DNA of 47,093 nt from Sphingomonadales bacterium (lineage in GTDB: Bacteria; Bacteroidota; Bacteroidia; Flavobacteriales_D; Crocinitomicaceae). The DNA lies in the NCBI GenBank assembly GCA_016872115.1, contig VHBC01000015.1:1-47093 (forward strand), read 5' to 3'. Numbering within the stretch: position 1 is the first letter of the stretch; every line of letters begins with the position of its first letter. Below, piece by piece: positions 25,529-33,213 of this stretch. Made by a program: the position numbers and the translations under genes. A model generated the notes under the pieces. The model had not been told where the DNA came from and ran no database searches. It worked only from the letters and a program-made list of their open reading frames with translations.

Positions 25529-26113
25529 TTATTGTATCGTTTGGTTTTTTTCGAGTTGCCAAGAGCCTACAGGCTCAAGAAGAACATAATTACTGAAATC
25601 TTGTTTGGTTCGGATGCCTTTTCCAAATAATTTCCCTTTTGGTGAGCGTACAATTACGGCAGATTTGGTAAATATACTGCTGTCTTTTTGATTCCAAAAA
25701 AGCGCTTCGGTTTCGAGTGTTTGTTTTTTTTGAAGGTTATAAAGCCGAACAGAGTCTTTTACCATTAGTTCGCCGGTAGCATAATTAATTTGCCCGTAAC
25801 GCGCACTTAGCGTGGATACGATTGCACCTTTTTCATTGAAGAAATAAACTTTAAGGCTGTCTTTGATTTGGGTTATTTGACTACCATTTCGATAAGTCTC
25901 GGCGAGTGCGGCATGGATTTCTACGCGTGCGTAGCCTGCCTCTGCATAGGTCATGACAAGATCTTTGGTGCTTTCTGTGGGTGCATCTTCTTGGAAACTG
26001 ATGCGTTCGACGATTGCGATGTCATTTTGGCATGCAGCACAAAAAAACAATACGCAAAGAAATGCATTGCGCAAAATCAACGAAATCAATCGAGTTGTCG
26101 TTTGCGGAACCAC
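25529..26113 (-). CDS. lptC: LptC-like LPS export lipoprotein
   Basis: LptC links the LptBFG transporter to the periplasmic lipopolysaccharide bridge. The 194-residue product has a hydrophobic N-terminus ending in a lipobox-like FFCAACQ (Cys28), unlike the single membrane anchor of proteobacterial LptC. The mature part is an OstA/LptC-type series of strands (DSLKVYFFNEKGAIVSTLSARYG, ATGELMVKDSVRLYN, LFGKGIRTKQDFSNYVL). The start is GTG at 26113, overlapping the upstream gene by 28 bp; no ATG is available before the signal region, so a non-ATG start is required. Neighbourhood with coaX and an OMP is recalled from other Flavobacteriales. Confidence 0.85.
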   Translation of the reverse strand: MVPQTTTRLISLILRNAFLCVLFFCAACQNDIAIVERISFQEDAPTESTKDLVMTYAEAGYARVEIHAALAETYRNGSQITQIKDSLKVYFFNEKGAIVSTLSARYGQINYATGELMVKDSVRLYNLQKKQTLETEALFWNQKDSSIFTKSAVIVRSPKGKLFGKGIRTKQDFSNYVLLEPVGSWQLEKNQTIQ

Positions 26114-27423
26114 TTTTCAAAATTTGAAGGTGCTAAAATGAGACTAACGCGTGCCCCAATAAATTGCTCTTTCCAAACTCCAGTGTCAATTGTGCGCTGG
26201 CCAAAAGTCAAACCAACATTAAGTGATGATAAAGAAACCTGCGCCAAAAGAGGCAAACCAAGGCCTACAGTTAGGCCTTGTTCTTGGTATTGAATGTTGT
26301 TACTGGTGTAGGGCAGACTTTGCTGATAATAACCTATTCGGTAACTCACTTTTTCGAGCGCTTTTAGGGTTGCAATATTTTCTACAACTCTGTATTCTGG
26401 CTGAAATTGCGCACCAAAACTGATGCGTGCGTAACTATTTTGATCGAATCCTGTAAGTAGATTTTGGTTTTGACTCAGTGCACCAAAATTGCTCATACTT
26501 GCATAAAGTTGTAATTGCGGATGCAGTTCTCGGGTTTGGCGTTTGAAAGTTGGGAGTTTATAAGAATAGCTGAATCCTAATTGAAGGCTTTGGGCAAGTT
26601 GCGCCGAAAAAGCAGTGTTACTGTTCAAAATAGTATCGTAGCTATTGGGCACACCAATAGTGGCAGAGCTGTAAAGTTCTTGTTGGAAGGTTCCGCTGAG
26701 ATTGAGTTCTGGCTGATAAACGACACTCAGACCGATGCTGTGTTTTTTGCCGATACTTTGTTGGAAATACGTTCCGATCTCGGTGTAAAATGAACGCATT
26801 ATTAATGAATTACGCTCGAGGCCACCGGCAGCAGTTGCCCCTGTAAGCAATTCTGAGCTGCGTTCGTTGATAAGTGTGCCGAATAGGTAAGAAGCATTGG
26901 CGCCAATTGCCCATTTGGTTTGCGGTTTTTCGATGATACCATAGGAATAACCAAGGTAGAGATCTTGAATGGCGCCTTTTCCGCTGTAGTTATAAGCGAT
27001 AGAGTCTATACCGGTAAAGGAAGTTTCTGCAATTTTATATCCTCGGGAACTAAAAGGCCGCAAACCAAAAGACATACCCATTTGCTTGCGAATTTTAAAT
27101 CCGAGTGTAAATTGCTCAACCATTGGGGTTGCGGCAAATTGTTGGGCACTTGCGTTGCTGTACCAAGATTGGCGCGAATGGAGGCTGACGGTGTAAAGCG
27201 TAGCTCCTTTACTCAAACGGTTGTAAGAAGCGGGGTTGTAGTGGTTGAGCACCGATGAGTCAAATACATTGATCGTATTTTTTCCGAGTGCGTCAAAAAT
27301 GCCATGACCTCTAGAACTCATTTCTCCAAGACCATAGAAGCTGGCTGGCTCTGCGGTAATGGATTGCGCACCAGAATAGAAAAATGTAAAAAGCGCAAAT
27401 AGGAAAGAGAAGTATTTAGTCAT
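26086..27423 (-). CDS. Outer-membrane beta-barrel protein
   Basis: A 445-residue exported protein with a signal peptide (about 1-20, ending FFYSGAQS) and then a chain of amphipathic strands with many Ser, Tyr, Gly and Gln residues. Early motifs such as SFYGLGEMSSRGHGIFDALG and HYNPASYNRLSKGATLY resemble the start of FadL/OmpP1-like barrels, but I cannot assign a transport role. I use the ATG at 27423, overlapping the coaX stop by 8 bp; a start 30 bp upstream would prepend non-signal residues. lptC overlaps its 3' end by 28 bp, so it is coupled on both sides. Confidence 0.82.
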   Translation of the reverse strand: MTKYFSFLFALFTFFYSGAQSITAEPASFYGLGEMSSRGHGIFDALGKNTINVFDSSVLNHYNPASYNRLSKGATLYTVSLHSRQSWYSNASAQQFAATPMVEQFTLGFKIRKQMGMSFGLRPFSSRGYKIAETSFTGIDSIAYNYSGKGAIQDLYLGYSYGIIEKPQTKWAIGANASYLFGTLINERSSELLTGATAAGGLERNSLIMRSFYTEIGTYFQQSIGKKHSIGLSVVYQPELNLSGTFQQELYSSATIGVPNSYDTILNSNTAFSAQLAQSLQLGFSYSYKLPTFKRQTRELHPQLQLYASMSNFGALSQNQNLLTGFDQNSYARISFGAQFQPEYRVVENIATLKALEKVSYRIGYYQQSLPYTSNNIQYQEQGLTVGLGLPLLAQVSLSSLNVGLTFGQRTIDTGVWKEQFIGARVSLILAPSNFEKWFRKRQLD

Positions 27424-28135
27424 TGGTGAGGTAGAGTGCAAGTATGCCTTCAAGCGTTAAATTTTCGTGTACAAAGATGCCATTTTTTTGGCCTAAATCA
27501 AAATGTGGGGCATCGCCACCGGTTAGGAAAGTAGCAAGATTTGGAAACCTTGACCGATAAGCTTCCCAAATTCCTTCAATTTCCTTTTGCCAGCCAAAAT
27601 AGGAACCAATTTCAAGGCATTCTTTTGTGTTTTTACCAATGAGGATGTCGGTTGGTTGCGCTTTTATTTCAGGCAATTTGGCTGTAAAATGAGCCATTGC
27701 TTTACTGCGCATTTGAAGCCCAGGACCAATTGAGCCACCATGATAAAAACCGTCCGCATCAAGAAAATCAAATTTGATACAAGTACCTAGATCAATAGCC
27801 AACCGGGGTTTGCCTAGATGGATTTGAGACATAGCTGCAGCATTGCAAAGTCTGTCAATCCCGAGCGTCTCAGGACTATTGTAGGCCATGTCAAAAGGTA
27901 AATCTATCAAAGTTGAGATTTCAAAAACTTGTGTAAAATGAGCACGAACGTCCTGGAGTAATTTTTCGTTTATGACAGACGAACAAGCGATAGGTATGTT
28001 ACGTTCGCGTTTTTGAATATTGAACTTAGCTGAGTCGAAGCGCTCAACTTGTTGGATGACACCATCTTGGGCAAGCGCAAGTTTAATTTGGGAATTTCCG
28101 GCATCGAGAAGGTAAACCTGATTTGCAGCGCTCAT
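27416..28135 (-). CDS. coaX: Type III pantothenate kinase
   Basis: Phosphorylates pantothenate, the first step of coenzyme A synthesis, using an ASKHA-fold enzyme that needs a monovalent cation. The 239-residue product has the N-terminal LLDAGNSQIKLA, SPETLGIDRLCNA (about 87-99), LAIDLGTCIKFDF (about 114-126, where some homologues have DxGTA) and GGSIGPGLQMR (about 134-144). The ATG at 28135 is chosen because a TTG 6 bp upstream is the only other candidate. A TAATTTTG box lies 3 nt before the ATG. panB at 36.1 kb feeds the same pathway. Confidence 0.95.
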   Translation of the reverse strand: MSAANQVYLLDAGNSQIKLALAQDGVIQQVERFDSAKFNIQKRERNIPIACSSVINEKLLQDVRAHFTQVFEISTLIDLPFDMAYNSPETLGIDRLCNAAAMSQIHLGKPRLAIDLGTCIKFDFLDADGFYHGGSIGPGLQMRSKAMAHFTAKLPEIKAQPTDILIGKNTKECLEIGSYFGWQKEIEGIWEAYRSRFPNLATFLTGGDAPHFDLGQKNGIFVHENLTLEGILALYLTND

Positions 28136-28138
28136 ATC

Positions 28139-28146
28139 CAAAATTA
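28139..28146 (-). promoter_or_regulatory. -7 promoter box of coaX
   Basis: Minus-strand TAATTTTG at 28139-28146 fits TAnnTTTG, with only 3 nt to the coaX ATG. If used, the mRNA would start at the first codon or just inside. No clear -33 TTG is present, so this is a weaker call than the tRNA promoter. Confidence 0.4.
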
Positions 28147-28178
28147 AGGAGCTTTTTTGAACTTTTTTGATTTTTAAG

Positions 28179-28210
28179 TTGTGTAAAACAGCAAAAATGT
28201 GTTAAATTTG
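28179..28210 (+). promoter_or_regulatory. Promoter of tRNA-Phe
   Basis: TTG at 28179-28181 and TAAATTTG at 28203-28210, with 21 nt between, match the Bacteroidota consensus. The predicted start is about 10 nt before the mature tRNA end at 28226. Confidence 0.7.
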
Positions 28211-28225
28211 CATCCACCAAGAGCC

Positions 28226-28298
28226 GGTACCTTAGCTCAGTTGGTAGAGCAAAGGACTGAAAATCCTTGTGTCCCTGGTTCGATTCCTGGAGGTACCA
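28226..28298 (+). tRNA. tRNA-Phe (GAA)
   Basis: A 73-nt cloverleaf. The 7-bp acceptor stem pairs GGTACCT with AGGTACC, followed by discriminator A. The D arm has GCTCAGTTGGTAGAGC, the anticodon stem is AAGGA/TCCTT around CTGAAAA, with anticodon GAA at 28259-28261, and the T arm contains GGTTCGATTCC. The genomic bases after the discriminator are CTT, so the CCA tail is not encoded and must be added. It has its own promoter and terminator and is transcribed away from coaX. Confidence 0.97.
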
Positions 28299-28311
28299 CT
28301 TCAAAAAAGTT

Positions 28312-28350
28312 AAAACCCTTATTTAACAACAAGTTAAGTAAGGGTTTTTT
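28312..28350 (+). terminator. Intrinsic terminator of tRNA-Phe
   Basis: A stem of AAAACCCTTA and TTAAC pairing with GTTAA and TAAGGGTTTT around a 5-nt AACAA loop, with one internal T/G position, followed by six T. It ends the tRNA transcript 14 nt downstream. Confidence 0.85.
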
Positions 28351-28352
28351 CT

Positions 28353-28747
28353 TTAGTGGTAAACAGAATGGTAAATACTCGACTCTGAGATGAAAATCTG
28401 TTGTTCATCTGTTAGGTGATAAGCTAGTTCTCTCGATGATAATTCGGGGCGTTCCAAGGCCAACTCCACAACTAGAATCTTTTGTTCTTGGGGGATTCAG
28501 TTCCATTGTCCTCTAGCGCTTCGATTGCAAGGTTCTAAGCCCTCAACACGGAAGTCCGATTATGCTTTATAACATTTGTAAAAAGTACCTTATTCAAGCC
28601 TATTTTAAGAAGTGTTCAATTGACACCAAGATCTGATTGAACGACAATCTGAATCTTCTGCTCAGAACTAAAGACTCTTCTTGTCTTTCTTCTTACATCT
28701 TTGATGAAGTTCTCCGTTGTCTGTTTCTCTCTTTTGTTGTTCTCCAT
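28353..28747 (-). pseudogene. Decayed IS3-family transposase (orfA start plus orfB fragment)
   Basis: No long ORF, but conceptual translation of the minus strand gives clear transposase pieces. From the ATG at 28747, 43 residues resemble an IS3 OrfA N-terminus (VRRKTRRVFSSEQKIQIVVQ), then a stop at 28616. After a short gap come IGLNKVL, then, one frame over, FYKCYKA and VEGLEP, then QWN, a stop at 28497-28499 where Arg is usual, then IPQEQKILVVELALERPEL and SSRELAYHLTDEQQIF and ISESSIY, ending at 28353. The frame change falls in a T run. Most of OrfA and the whole DDE catalytic region of OrfB are missing. The 3' end of the remnant meets the tRNA-Phe terminator. It cannot encode an active transposase. 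Confidence 0.85.
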
Positions 28748-28773
28748 AATTAATTAAATTTAGACATTAATAA

Positions 28774-28839
28774 ATGGAAACACCAACCAAGTTTGAACTT
28801 ATAACCGGTCCACTTTATGCTGACGATTTACAAGGGTAG
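28774..28839 (+). CDS. Very short ORF, probable remnant of a small conserved protein
   Basis: Twenty-one codons opened by an ATG, 13 nt after a TAAATTTA box. The segment TKFELITG resembles the N-terminus of small hypothetical proteins I recall from Bacteroidota (KFELI-G followed by a helical part), but here it stops after 21 residues, and an intrinsic terminator begins 15 nt later. A truncated pseudogene beside the IS remnant is the likeliest reading; a leader peptide or real microprotein is possible. Confidence 0.3.
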   Translation: METPTKFELITGPLYADDLQG

Positions 28840-28854
28840 ATTAAAAGTGTTTTG

Positions 28855-28885
28855 AAAGGGGGTCGGCTTAGCTGACCCTTTTTTT
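28855..28885 (+). terminator. Intrinsic terminator
   Basis: Stem GGGTCGGC / GCTGACCC (one G-T pair) with a TTA loop, flanked by A-rich and T-rich runs, seven T after the stem. Reads as a plus-strand terminator. On the minus strand the same hairpin lies at the end of a 27-codon ORF following the gldFG run. Confidence 0.75.
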
Positions 28886-28951
28886 ATGGGCAAAAACCTG
28901 ACTGCAGCTTACAGCAAGAAGCACAGCGCAAATACGCAGGAGGTTGGTCAT
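28868..28951 (-). CDS. 27-codon signal-peptide-like ORF after the gldFG run
   Basis: Begins with an ATG 35 bp beyond the DUF4340 stop on the same strand and reads MTNLLRICAVLLAVSCSQVF then AHKKRVS, a shape typical of an export signal with a hydrophobic core and possible Cys lipobox. The stop lies inside the terminator hairpin. No mature domain follows. It may be the cut-off start of a secreted protein lost when the neighbouring insertion scar formed; chance cannot be excluded. Nothing else is seen between 28886 and 28986. Confidence 0.3.
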   Translation of the reverse strand: MTNLLRICAVLLAVSCSQVFAHKKRVS

Positions 28952-28986
28952 AAGATTAGTAACGTAAAAATGACCACTAAAGTTGT

Positions 28987-30039
28987 TTATTGCACTGCGC
29001 TAGTTTTTAAGGAGTCGGGAAATTTATTTTCCATGGCAGGGAAATAAACATGCCCGAGCAGCAGCGGATTGAAAACAAAATATTGACAGCGTACGAGTTC
29101 ACCATCGGGTAAAAGACACCAAAAACTGTTCATATCCATATTGACAAGCTGTCCAAATTCGTTGCGCTGTTCCTCTTTACTTTTGATGCGATAGAGTTTG
29201 AGCGCGATGCGTTCGTGTTTGGTTTTGACTTCAAAATTACAGAACGCTTGGCTTCTTTTGACACTATCTACTTGCTTGTCTGAAAGGGTAAAATTCTTTT
29301 GTTCAAAGTGTATTTTTTGAAGGCCTTGGAGGTATCGATAAACGTTGGTGGTGTCGACAAAAGACAGCCGTTGGCCATTGCGGGTTACGCTGTATTTGTT
29401 GCCTTTTTTCTGAATTTCAAAATTACGGTAGGACTCACCGTGAAATTGCGCTTTCACCCGGAGGATATCTTCCATTTGTAAGGCCATTATTTCGGTGCAG
29501 GCCCATTGGCGTGGATCTGCAAAAAAGCGCGGATCAATAAGGCCATTCATGCCGGAAAGTTTCATCATGACGGGTACGGCGCTTTTGCCATCGTCGGCAG
29601 TTTCCAAAAGCATAATTTGACCATAGTGATCGGGTGTAGCTGGTCCTAGATACCAAGTTTTGGTCCATTCTCCATCTTGGAAGATCTCTACCTTGATGTG
29701 AGAGGTAGCCATGAGCTCAGTGAAACGCGCCTCCGATTTTTTTGGCAAATATCCTTTGAATTCGATTTTATGAAGTGCTTCTAAAATGAGGGACACGTTG
29801 TTTTGAGAAACACAGCCACCTTGGGCATCGGTCCAAATATTGTCCTTTTTAAGTAAGGTAAACTTTTGGCCAAAAGCATCGGTGATATTGATTTTGGTGA
29901 GGGTATTTGTATCTTCAATCTTGAAATTAAAGGCGCGTGCATCAGATGCTTTTTGATTGCCTTGAAGATCGAGTGCAAACAAGGTGAGTGCTCCCAAAAC
30001 AACAACTAAAATACCGATGATAAGTCCTTTTTTCTTCAT
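28987..30039 (-). CDS. DUF4340-domain membrane-anchored protein
   Basis: A 350-residue protein with one N-terminal membrane helix (about 5-22, GLIIGILVVVLGALTLFAL) and a long extracytoplasmic part. The DUF4340 pattern shows as repeated beta-rich units: FTLLKKDNIWTDAQGG, IKVEIFQDGEWTKTWYLG, and FFADPRQWACTEIM. The function is unknown; the family frequently follows GldG-like auxiliary ABC proteins, as here, where it begins 11 bp after gldG. It is therefore probably part of the GldFG complex or its folding, an inference from context. Confidence 0.83.
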   Translation of the reverse strand: MKKKGLIIGILVVVLGALTLFALDLQGNQKASDARAFNFKIEDTNTLTKINITDAFGQKFTLLKKDNIWTDAQGGCVSQNNVSLILEALHKIEFKGYLPKKSEARFTELMATSHIKVEIFQDGEWTKTWYLGPATPDHYGQIMLLETADDGKSAVPVMMKLSGMNGLIDPRFFADPRQWACTEIMALQMEDILRVKAQFHGESYRNFEIQKKGNKYSVTRNGQRLSFVDTTNVYRYLQGLQKIHFEQKNFTLSDKQVDSVKRSQAFCNFEVKTKHERIALKLYRIKSKEEQRNEFGQLVNMDMNSFWCLLPDGELVRCQYFVFNPLLLGHVYFPAMENKFPDSLKTSAVQ

Positions 30040-30050
30040 GATGCAAGCAA

Positions 30051-31838
30051 TTATTTAGTGTAACGGCGCAAACGAATCCAATTCATGAAAAAGGCCAGTG
30101 CCAAAATGAGCAAAAGCGGCAATAACATATTGATACTCTTGTAGAATGAAGAGGCCTCTTTTATTTTTTCTTTGTCGATTTCTTTGATATCAATTTGCCT
30201 ACTTCTGATATCGAGTACCGAGTTGTCGCCCATCATGTAGTCAACCATGTTTTGAAAGAGTTCTTGATTGCCAAAAATGAGCGGAATGCGGCGCTGCGCA
30301 AGTTCGGCATCTACCTTGAGTTCGTTGATGCCAATAGGACGGTAAAGATAACTGTTGACTTTTTTAGGGTCTAAAATGGAGTCGTAGCTATTGCGAATGA
30401 AAGTGCCATTGCCTACCACCAAGATTTTGGTTTCTTTTTGGCTTTCTTCCAAGTAATTGGCGTCTTTGCTATTGGTAAATTCGGCTACAATTCTATTTTT
30501 AAAATGCGATTGGTAAAACCCTTCTGATAGCCCAGCAACGCACAATTTATTGATGTCGTCTTCAGGGTTTTCGACTAGTTTAGGGTTTTTGCCATAGTTC
30601 AATGGCAGCGCCAAGTTAACGAGTGGTTGAAGTCCGCTGGGAATAGCGTTGCTTGAACTTGTCAGAATAGGCGTCAGTTGCGCTTTTGGCAGTTGTACAA
30701 ACTCGATTTCGTTGGCATATTTTAGAGATATAGGGTCTACATTGCGCGTAATCGGATGCAAGCTAGGTGTGGCCAACATATGGTAAAACCAAGGCAAGAA
30801 TGTTGTTTCGGCGAATGGTACAATTTTAGGAGCGCAATTGGCATCCAAGACATAGTTTTCTTTGATTTTGATGCCGTAATCGAATAAAAGCCGATCCAGC
30901 AGCAGGTTTTTGCGTGTGGTGTGTGTCATGCCGGTGGCATTGAGCGTATCTTCGTTGAGTGCCAACGTATTGATGAAGCAAAGCAATTTACCACCGCGCA
31001 TTGCAAATTGATCAATAAGGTAGAGGTCTTTTTGCGAGAAAGGCGTTTGTGGATCGGCAATGATAAGGCCGTCTACATCTTTGAGTGCAGCTATGCTGTC
31101 ATTGAGTTGGACATCTTTGAGGTTGTAATACGGAGCAATGAGGGCGCGTGCACGCATAGTTTGAGCATAACTGAGCTCGCCATGGCCTTGTAAAAAGGCA
31201 ATGGTGGGTTTGCTGGTTTGGGTCAGGCGCCGCATTGCCGAGAGCAAATTGTATTCCAGGTTATTGAGTGCGTTCTCAATGATTTCACTCATTTGTTCAA
31301 GGGCATAAGGCCGCCCTGGTTGCGTGCCAGGTAGAAATTGCACAACTCCTTCTTTGGTGATGCCATTTACACTATACGAAAGCAAAGCGCCAGGGAACAA
31401 CAACATTTGGCTTTGTGTGCCGTCCTTTTGATAGAGAATTTCCAAGGGCATGATGCCTTTTCCGCGGTCGTAGAGCTGCGCTCTAAGAGCCGCAATTTCA
31501 TCTTCGGTACCCACATTAGGGTCTGTGAATAAAAACTCAATTCGGGCACCGGCAATTCGCTTGAAGTCTTTGAGCTTGTCTTTAAGGGCAATTTGGAAAT
31601 TTTTGAGTTCTGAAGGCATGTTGCCATCCAAATAGATTTGGATACTGATGCAGTTCTCAAAGTTCTTTTTATCCGAAAGATAGGTGACGGTACTTTGGGC
31701 CAATGAGTAGCGTTGGTCCTTGGTCATGTCGAGCTTCAGGTAAAGCATCGAGCTAATAAAGTTGATTAGAATGAGAACTGCTGCTAAAAGCGCAAGGACT
31801 GTCCAATTGTAGAGACCTTTGGTGAATGAGAGTTTCAT
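30051..31838 (-). CDS. gldG: Gliding-associated ABC transporter auxiliary protein GldG
   Basis: A 595-residue membrane protein with a helix near the N-terminus (about 12-33) and one at the C-terminus (about 570-588), and a large periplasmic region between resembling the ABC-type auxiliary/IFT52-like domain (QTSKPTIAFLQGHGELSYAQT, LKDVDGLIIADPQTPFS, and GKLLCFINTLALNEDT). GldG works with GldF and the ATPase GldA in gliding Flavobacteria. gldA is not in this window, and it is often unlinked. Gene order gldF-gldG is typical, and only 3 bp separate the two. Possession of gldFG does not by itself prove gliding. Confidence 0.92.
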   Translation of the reverse strand: MKLSFTKGLYNWTVLALLAAVLILINFISSMLYLKLDMTKDQRYSLAQSTVTYLSDKKNFENCISIQIYLDGNMPSELKNFQIALKDKLKDFKRIAGARIEFLFTDPNVGTEDEIAALRAQLYDRGKGIMPLEILYQKDGTQSQMLLFPGALLSYSVNGITKEGVVQFLPGTQPGRPYALEQMSEIIENALNNLEYNLLSAMRRLTQTSKPTIAFLQGHGELSYAQTMRARALIAPYYNLKDVQLNDSIAALKDVDGLIIADPQTPFSQKDLYLIDQFAMRGGKLLCFINTLALNEDTLNATGMTHTTRKNLLLDRLLFDYGIKIKENYVLDANCAPKIVPFAETTFLPWFYHMLATPSLHPITRNVDPISLKYANEIEFVQLPKAQLTPILTSSSNAIPSGLQPLVNLALPLNYGKNPKLVENPEDDINKLCVAGLSEGFYQSHFKNRIVAEFTNSKDANYLEESQKETKILVVGNGTFIRNSYDSILDPKKVNSYLYRPIGINELKVDAELAQRRIPLIFGNQELFQNMVDYMMGDNSVLDIRSRQIDIKEIDKEKIKEASSFYKSINMLLPLLLILALAFFMNWIRLRRYTK

Positions 31839-31841
31839 ACG

Positions 31842-32573
31842 TTACTTTTTGAGCGATTTGAGTACGGTGAGCGAGGCAACCAAAAAGAGTGCATTGAGGC
31901 TCAGGAAGTATAGTAAGTCGCTGGTGTCAATGACGCCTTTTTTAATGGCTTCGTAATGAAAAGCAATGCCGATATATTTAATGAGGTAATCCAGGCCACC
32001 GATTTGGCTAAAATTACCCAATAACTCGAATCCGTCGTAAAATACCCAACACAAGAACATTGCCAATATAAACGCTACAATTTGGCTATGGGTGAGTGCT
32101 GAGGCGAACATACCGATCGCAACGAATGCAGCACCGAGTAATAACAAGCCAATATAAGAGGTGAAAGTGGCGCCAAGGTCAATATTGCCAATGGGTTTGC
32201 CCAAGAAGTACATACTGATTAGATAAACAACCGTTGGTAAAATAGCGACAAAAACCAATGCCACCCCTGCCAAGTATTTAGCAAAAATGAGTTGGAAGTC
32301 AGAGATAGGACGCGTCAATAAAAGTTCAATGGTGCCAGTTCTTCGCTCTTCAGCTATTGAGCGCATTGTGATTGCGGGAATGAGAATCAAAAAGATCACC
32401 GGTGACATATTAAAAAAAGGAATAAGGTCAGCGGTAGAACCTTCTAGAAGGTTGGTGTTGTAGGAGAGTATCCAATGGAAGAGGCCGCAGGCAATGAGGT
32501 AAATCAGGATAAAAACATATCCGATGATGGAACTCAGGAAGCTCGAAATTTCTTTTAAGAATAAGGCGCGCAT
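31842..32573 (-). CDS. gldF: Gliding-associated ABC transporter permease GldF
   Basis: ABC-2-type permease of 243 residues with about six membrane helices. Landmarks: FLSSIIGYVFILIYLI near the start, ITMRSIAEERRTGTIELLLT (about 67-86), the coupling-loop motif shared by this family, and LTHSQIVAFILAMFLCWVF. It partners GldG and the ATPase GldA. It is the first gene of the run; a TAATTTTG box lies 18 nt upstream and a terminator separates it from the cold-shock gene. Confidence 0.93.
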   Translation of the reverse strand: MRALFLKEISSFLSSIIGYVFILIYLIACGLFHWILSYNTNLLEGSTADLIPFFNMSPVIFLILIPAITMRSIAEERRTGTIELLLTRPISDFQLIFAKYLAGVALVFVAILPTVVYLISMYFLGKPIGNIDLGATFTSYIGLLLLGAAFVAIGMFASALTHSQIVAFILAMFLCWVFYDGFELLGNFSQIGGLDYLIKYIGIAFHYEAIKKGVIDTSDLLYFLSLNALFLVASLTVLKSLKK

Positions 32574-32590
32574 AGTAAAAGTTGAGTTGT

Positions 32591-32598
32591 CAAAATTA
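32591..32598 (-). promoter_or_regulatory. -7 promoter box of gldFG
   Basis: Minus-strand TAATTTTG at 32591-32598, 17 nt upstream of the gldF ATG. A -33 partner is not clear because the preceding terminator occupies that region. Confidence 0.45.
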
Positions 32599-32615
32599 AC
32601 AAATATCTATAAACG

Positions 32616-32645
32616 AAAATTCCCGCCTTGTGGGGCGGGAATTTT
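32616..32645. terminator. Intrinsic terminator of the cold-shock gene
   Basis: A perfect 12-bp stem AAAATTCCCGCC / GGCGGGAATTTT with a 6-nt TTGTGG loop, symmetric enough to work on both strands. It lies after the cold-shock gene and before gldF. Confidence 0.88.
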
Positions 32646-32663
32646 AGATACACTCAATCTTAA

Positions 32664-32855
32664 TTATGCTTGTTTGACATTCACAGCATTTAAGCCTTTA
32701 CGGCCTTCTTGCAATTCGAATTCAACTGCGTCATTTTCTTTGATTTTGTCTACCAAACCGGTAACATGAACAAAATATTCTTTGTTCGTGTCTTCTTCAA
32801 CGATGAAACCAAAACCTTTAGTTTCGTTGAAAAATTTTACATGTCCTTTACTCAT
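32664..32855 (-). CDS. Cold-shock-domain protein
   Basis: A 63-residue CspA-like RNA chaperone. The beta-barrel motifs RNP1 (KGFGFI) and RNP2 (EYFVHV) are both present, with the sequence VKFFNETKGFGFIV near the start. Length fits the family. It stands as a single gene, with a terminator 18 bp after its stop and no coupled neighbour. The leader contains no long structured region that I can identify; a TACCTTTA box about 25 nt upstream could serve as promoter. Confidence 0.96.
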   Translation of the reverse strand: MSKGHVKFFNETKGFGFIVEEDTNKEYFVHVTGLVDKIKENDAVEFELQEGRKGLNAVNVKQA

Positions 32856-32904
32856 TATAAAAATATTAATTTCAGTAAAGGTAAGGACCTATTTGAGTTT
32901 TACA

Positions 32905-33213
32905 CTATTTTTCTGAAATAAATCCATTAAAAGTTGTGTTTAGGCTCCATGCCTGAGCCTTATGCGCAAACCAGGGCTTGATTTGCGGCCAAATGGATAA
33001 AAATAAATCTGAGCGGCGGTAATTGTCTAAATCTTGCTTAGAATCCCAAATAGAGTAGGTAAAAACGATGCAAGGATTGTGTATATCTTGCATTAGTTGC
33101 ATGCCTCTACAACCTTCGAACCGAGCAACTTCCCATTTGACGGTTTCAAAATGAGTCAAAAACGCCTCGAGTTTGTCGGGCTCAAACTCCATTTGTACAA
33201 CTCTTGTGAGCAT
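32905..33213 (-). CDS. ABM-domain (antibiotic biosynthesis monooxygenase-like) protein
   Basis: A 102-residue dimeric alpha-beta barrel protein. Family pattern: LTRVVQMEFEPDKLEAFL, then FEGCRGMQLMQD and a strand CIVFTYSIWDSKQDLDNYRRSD. Proteins like this include quinol monooxygenases and heme-degrading enzymes, but the fold is shared by many non-enzymes, so no substrate is assigned. Its start overlaps the SAM hydrolase stop as TGATG, which makes the two translationally coupled. Confidence 0.85.
   Translation of the reverse strand: MLTRVVQMEFEPDKLEAFLTHFETVKWEVARFEGCRGMQLMQDIHNPCIVFTYSIWDSKQDLDNYRRSDLFLSIWPQIKPWFAHKAQAWSLNTTFNGFISEK

Noticed and set aside
28083..28304. 73-codon minus-strand ORF over tRNA-Phe and the start of coaX
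   Set aside because: It is the antisense of the tRNA and overlaps the real coaX start in another frame, with no domain or usual start signal.
28199..28393. 64-codon plus-strand ORF reading GTLAQLVEQRTENP across tRNA-Phe
   Set aside because: This is the familiar false ORF produced by reading a tRNA as protein; the cloverleaf explains the sequence.
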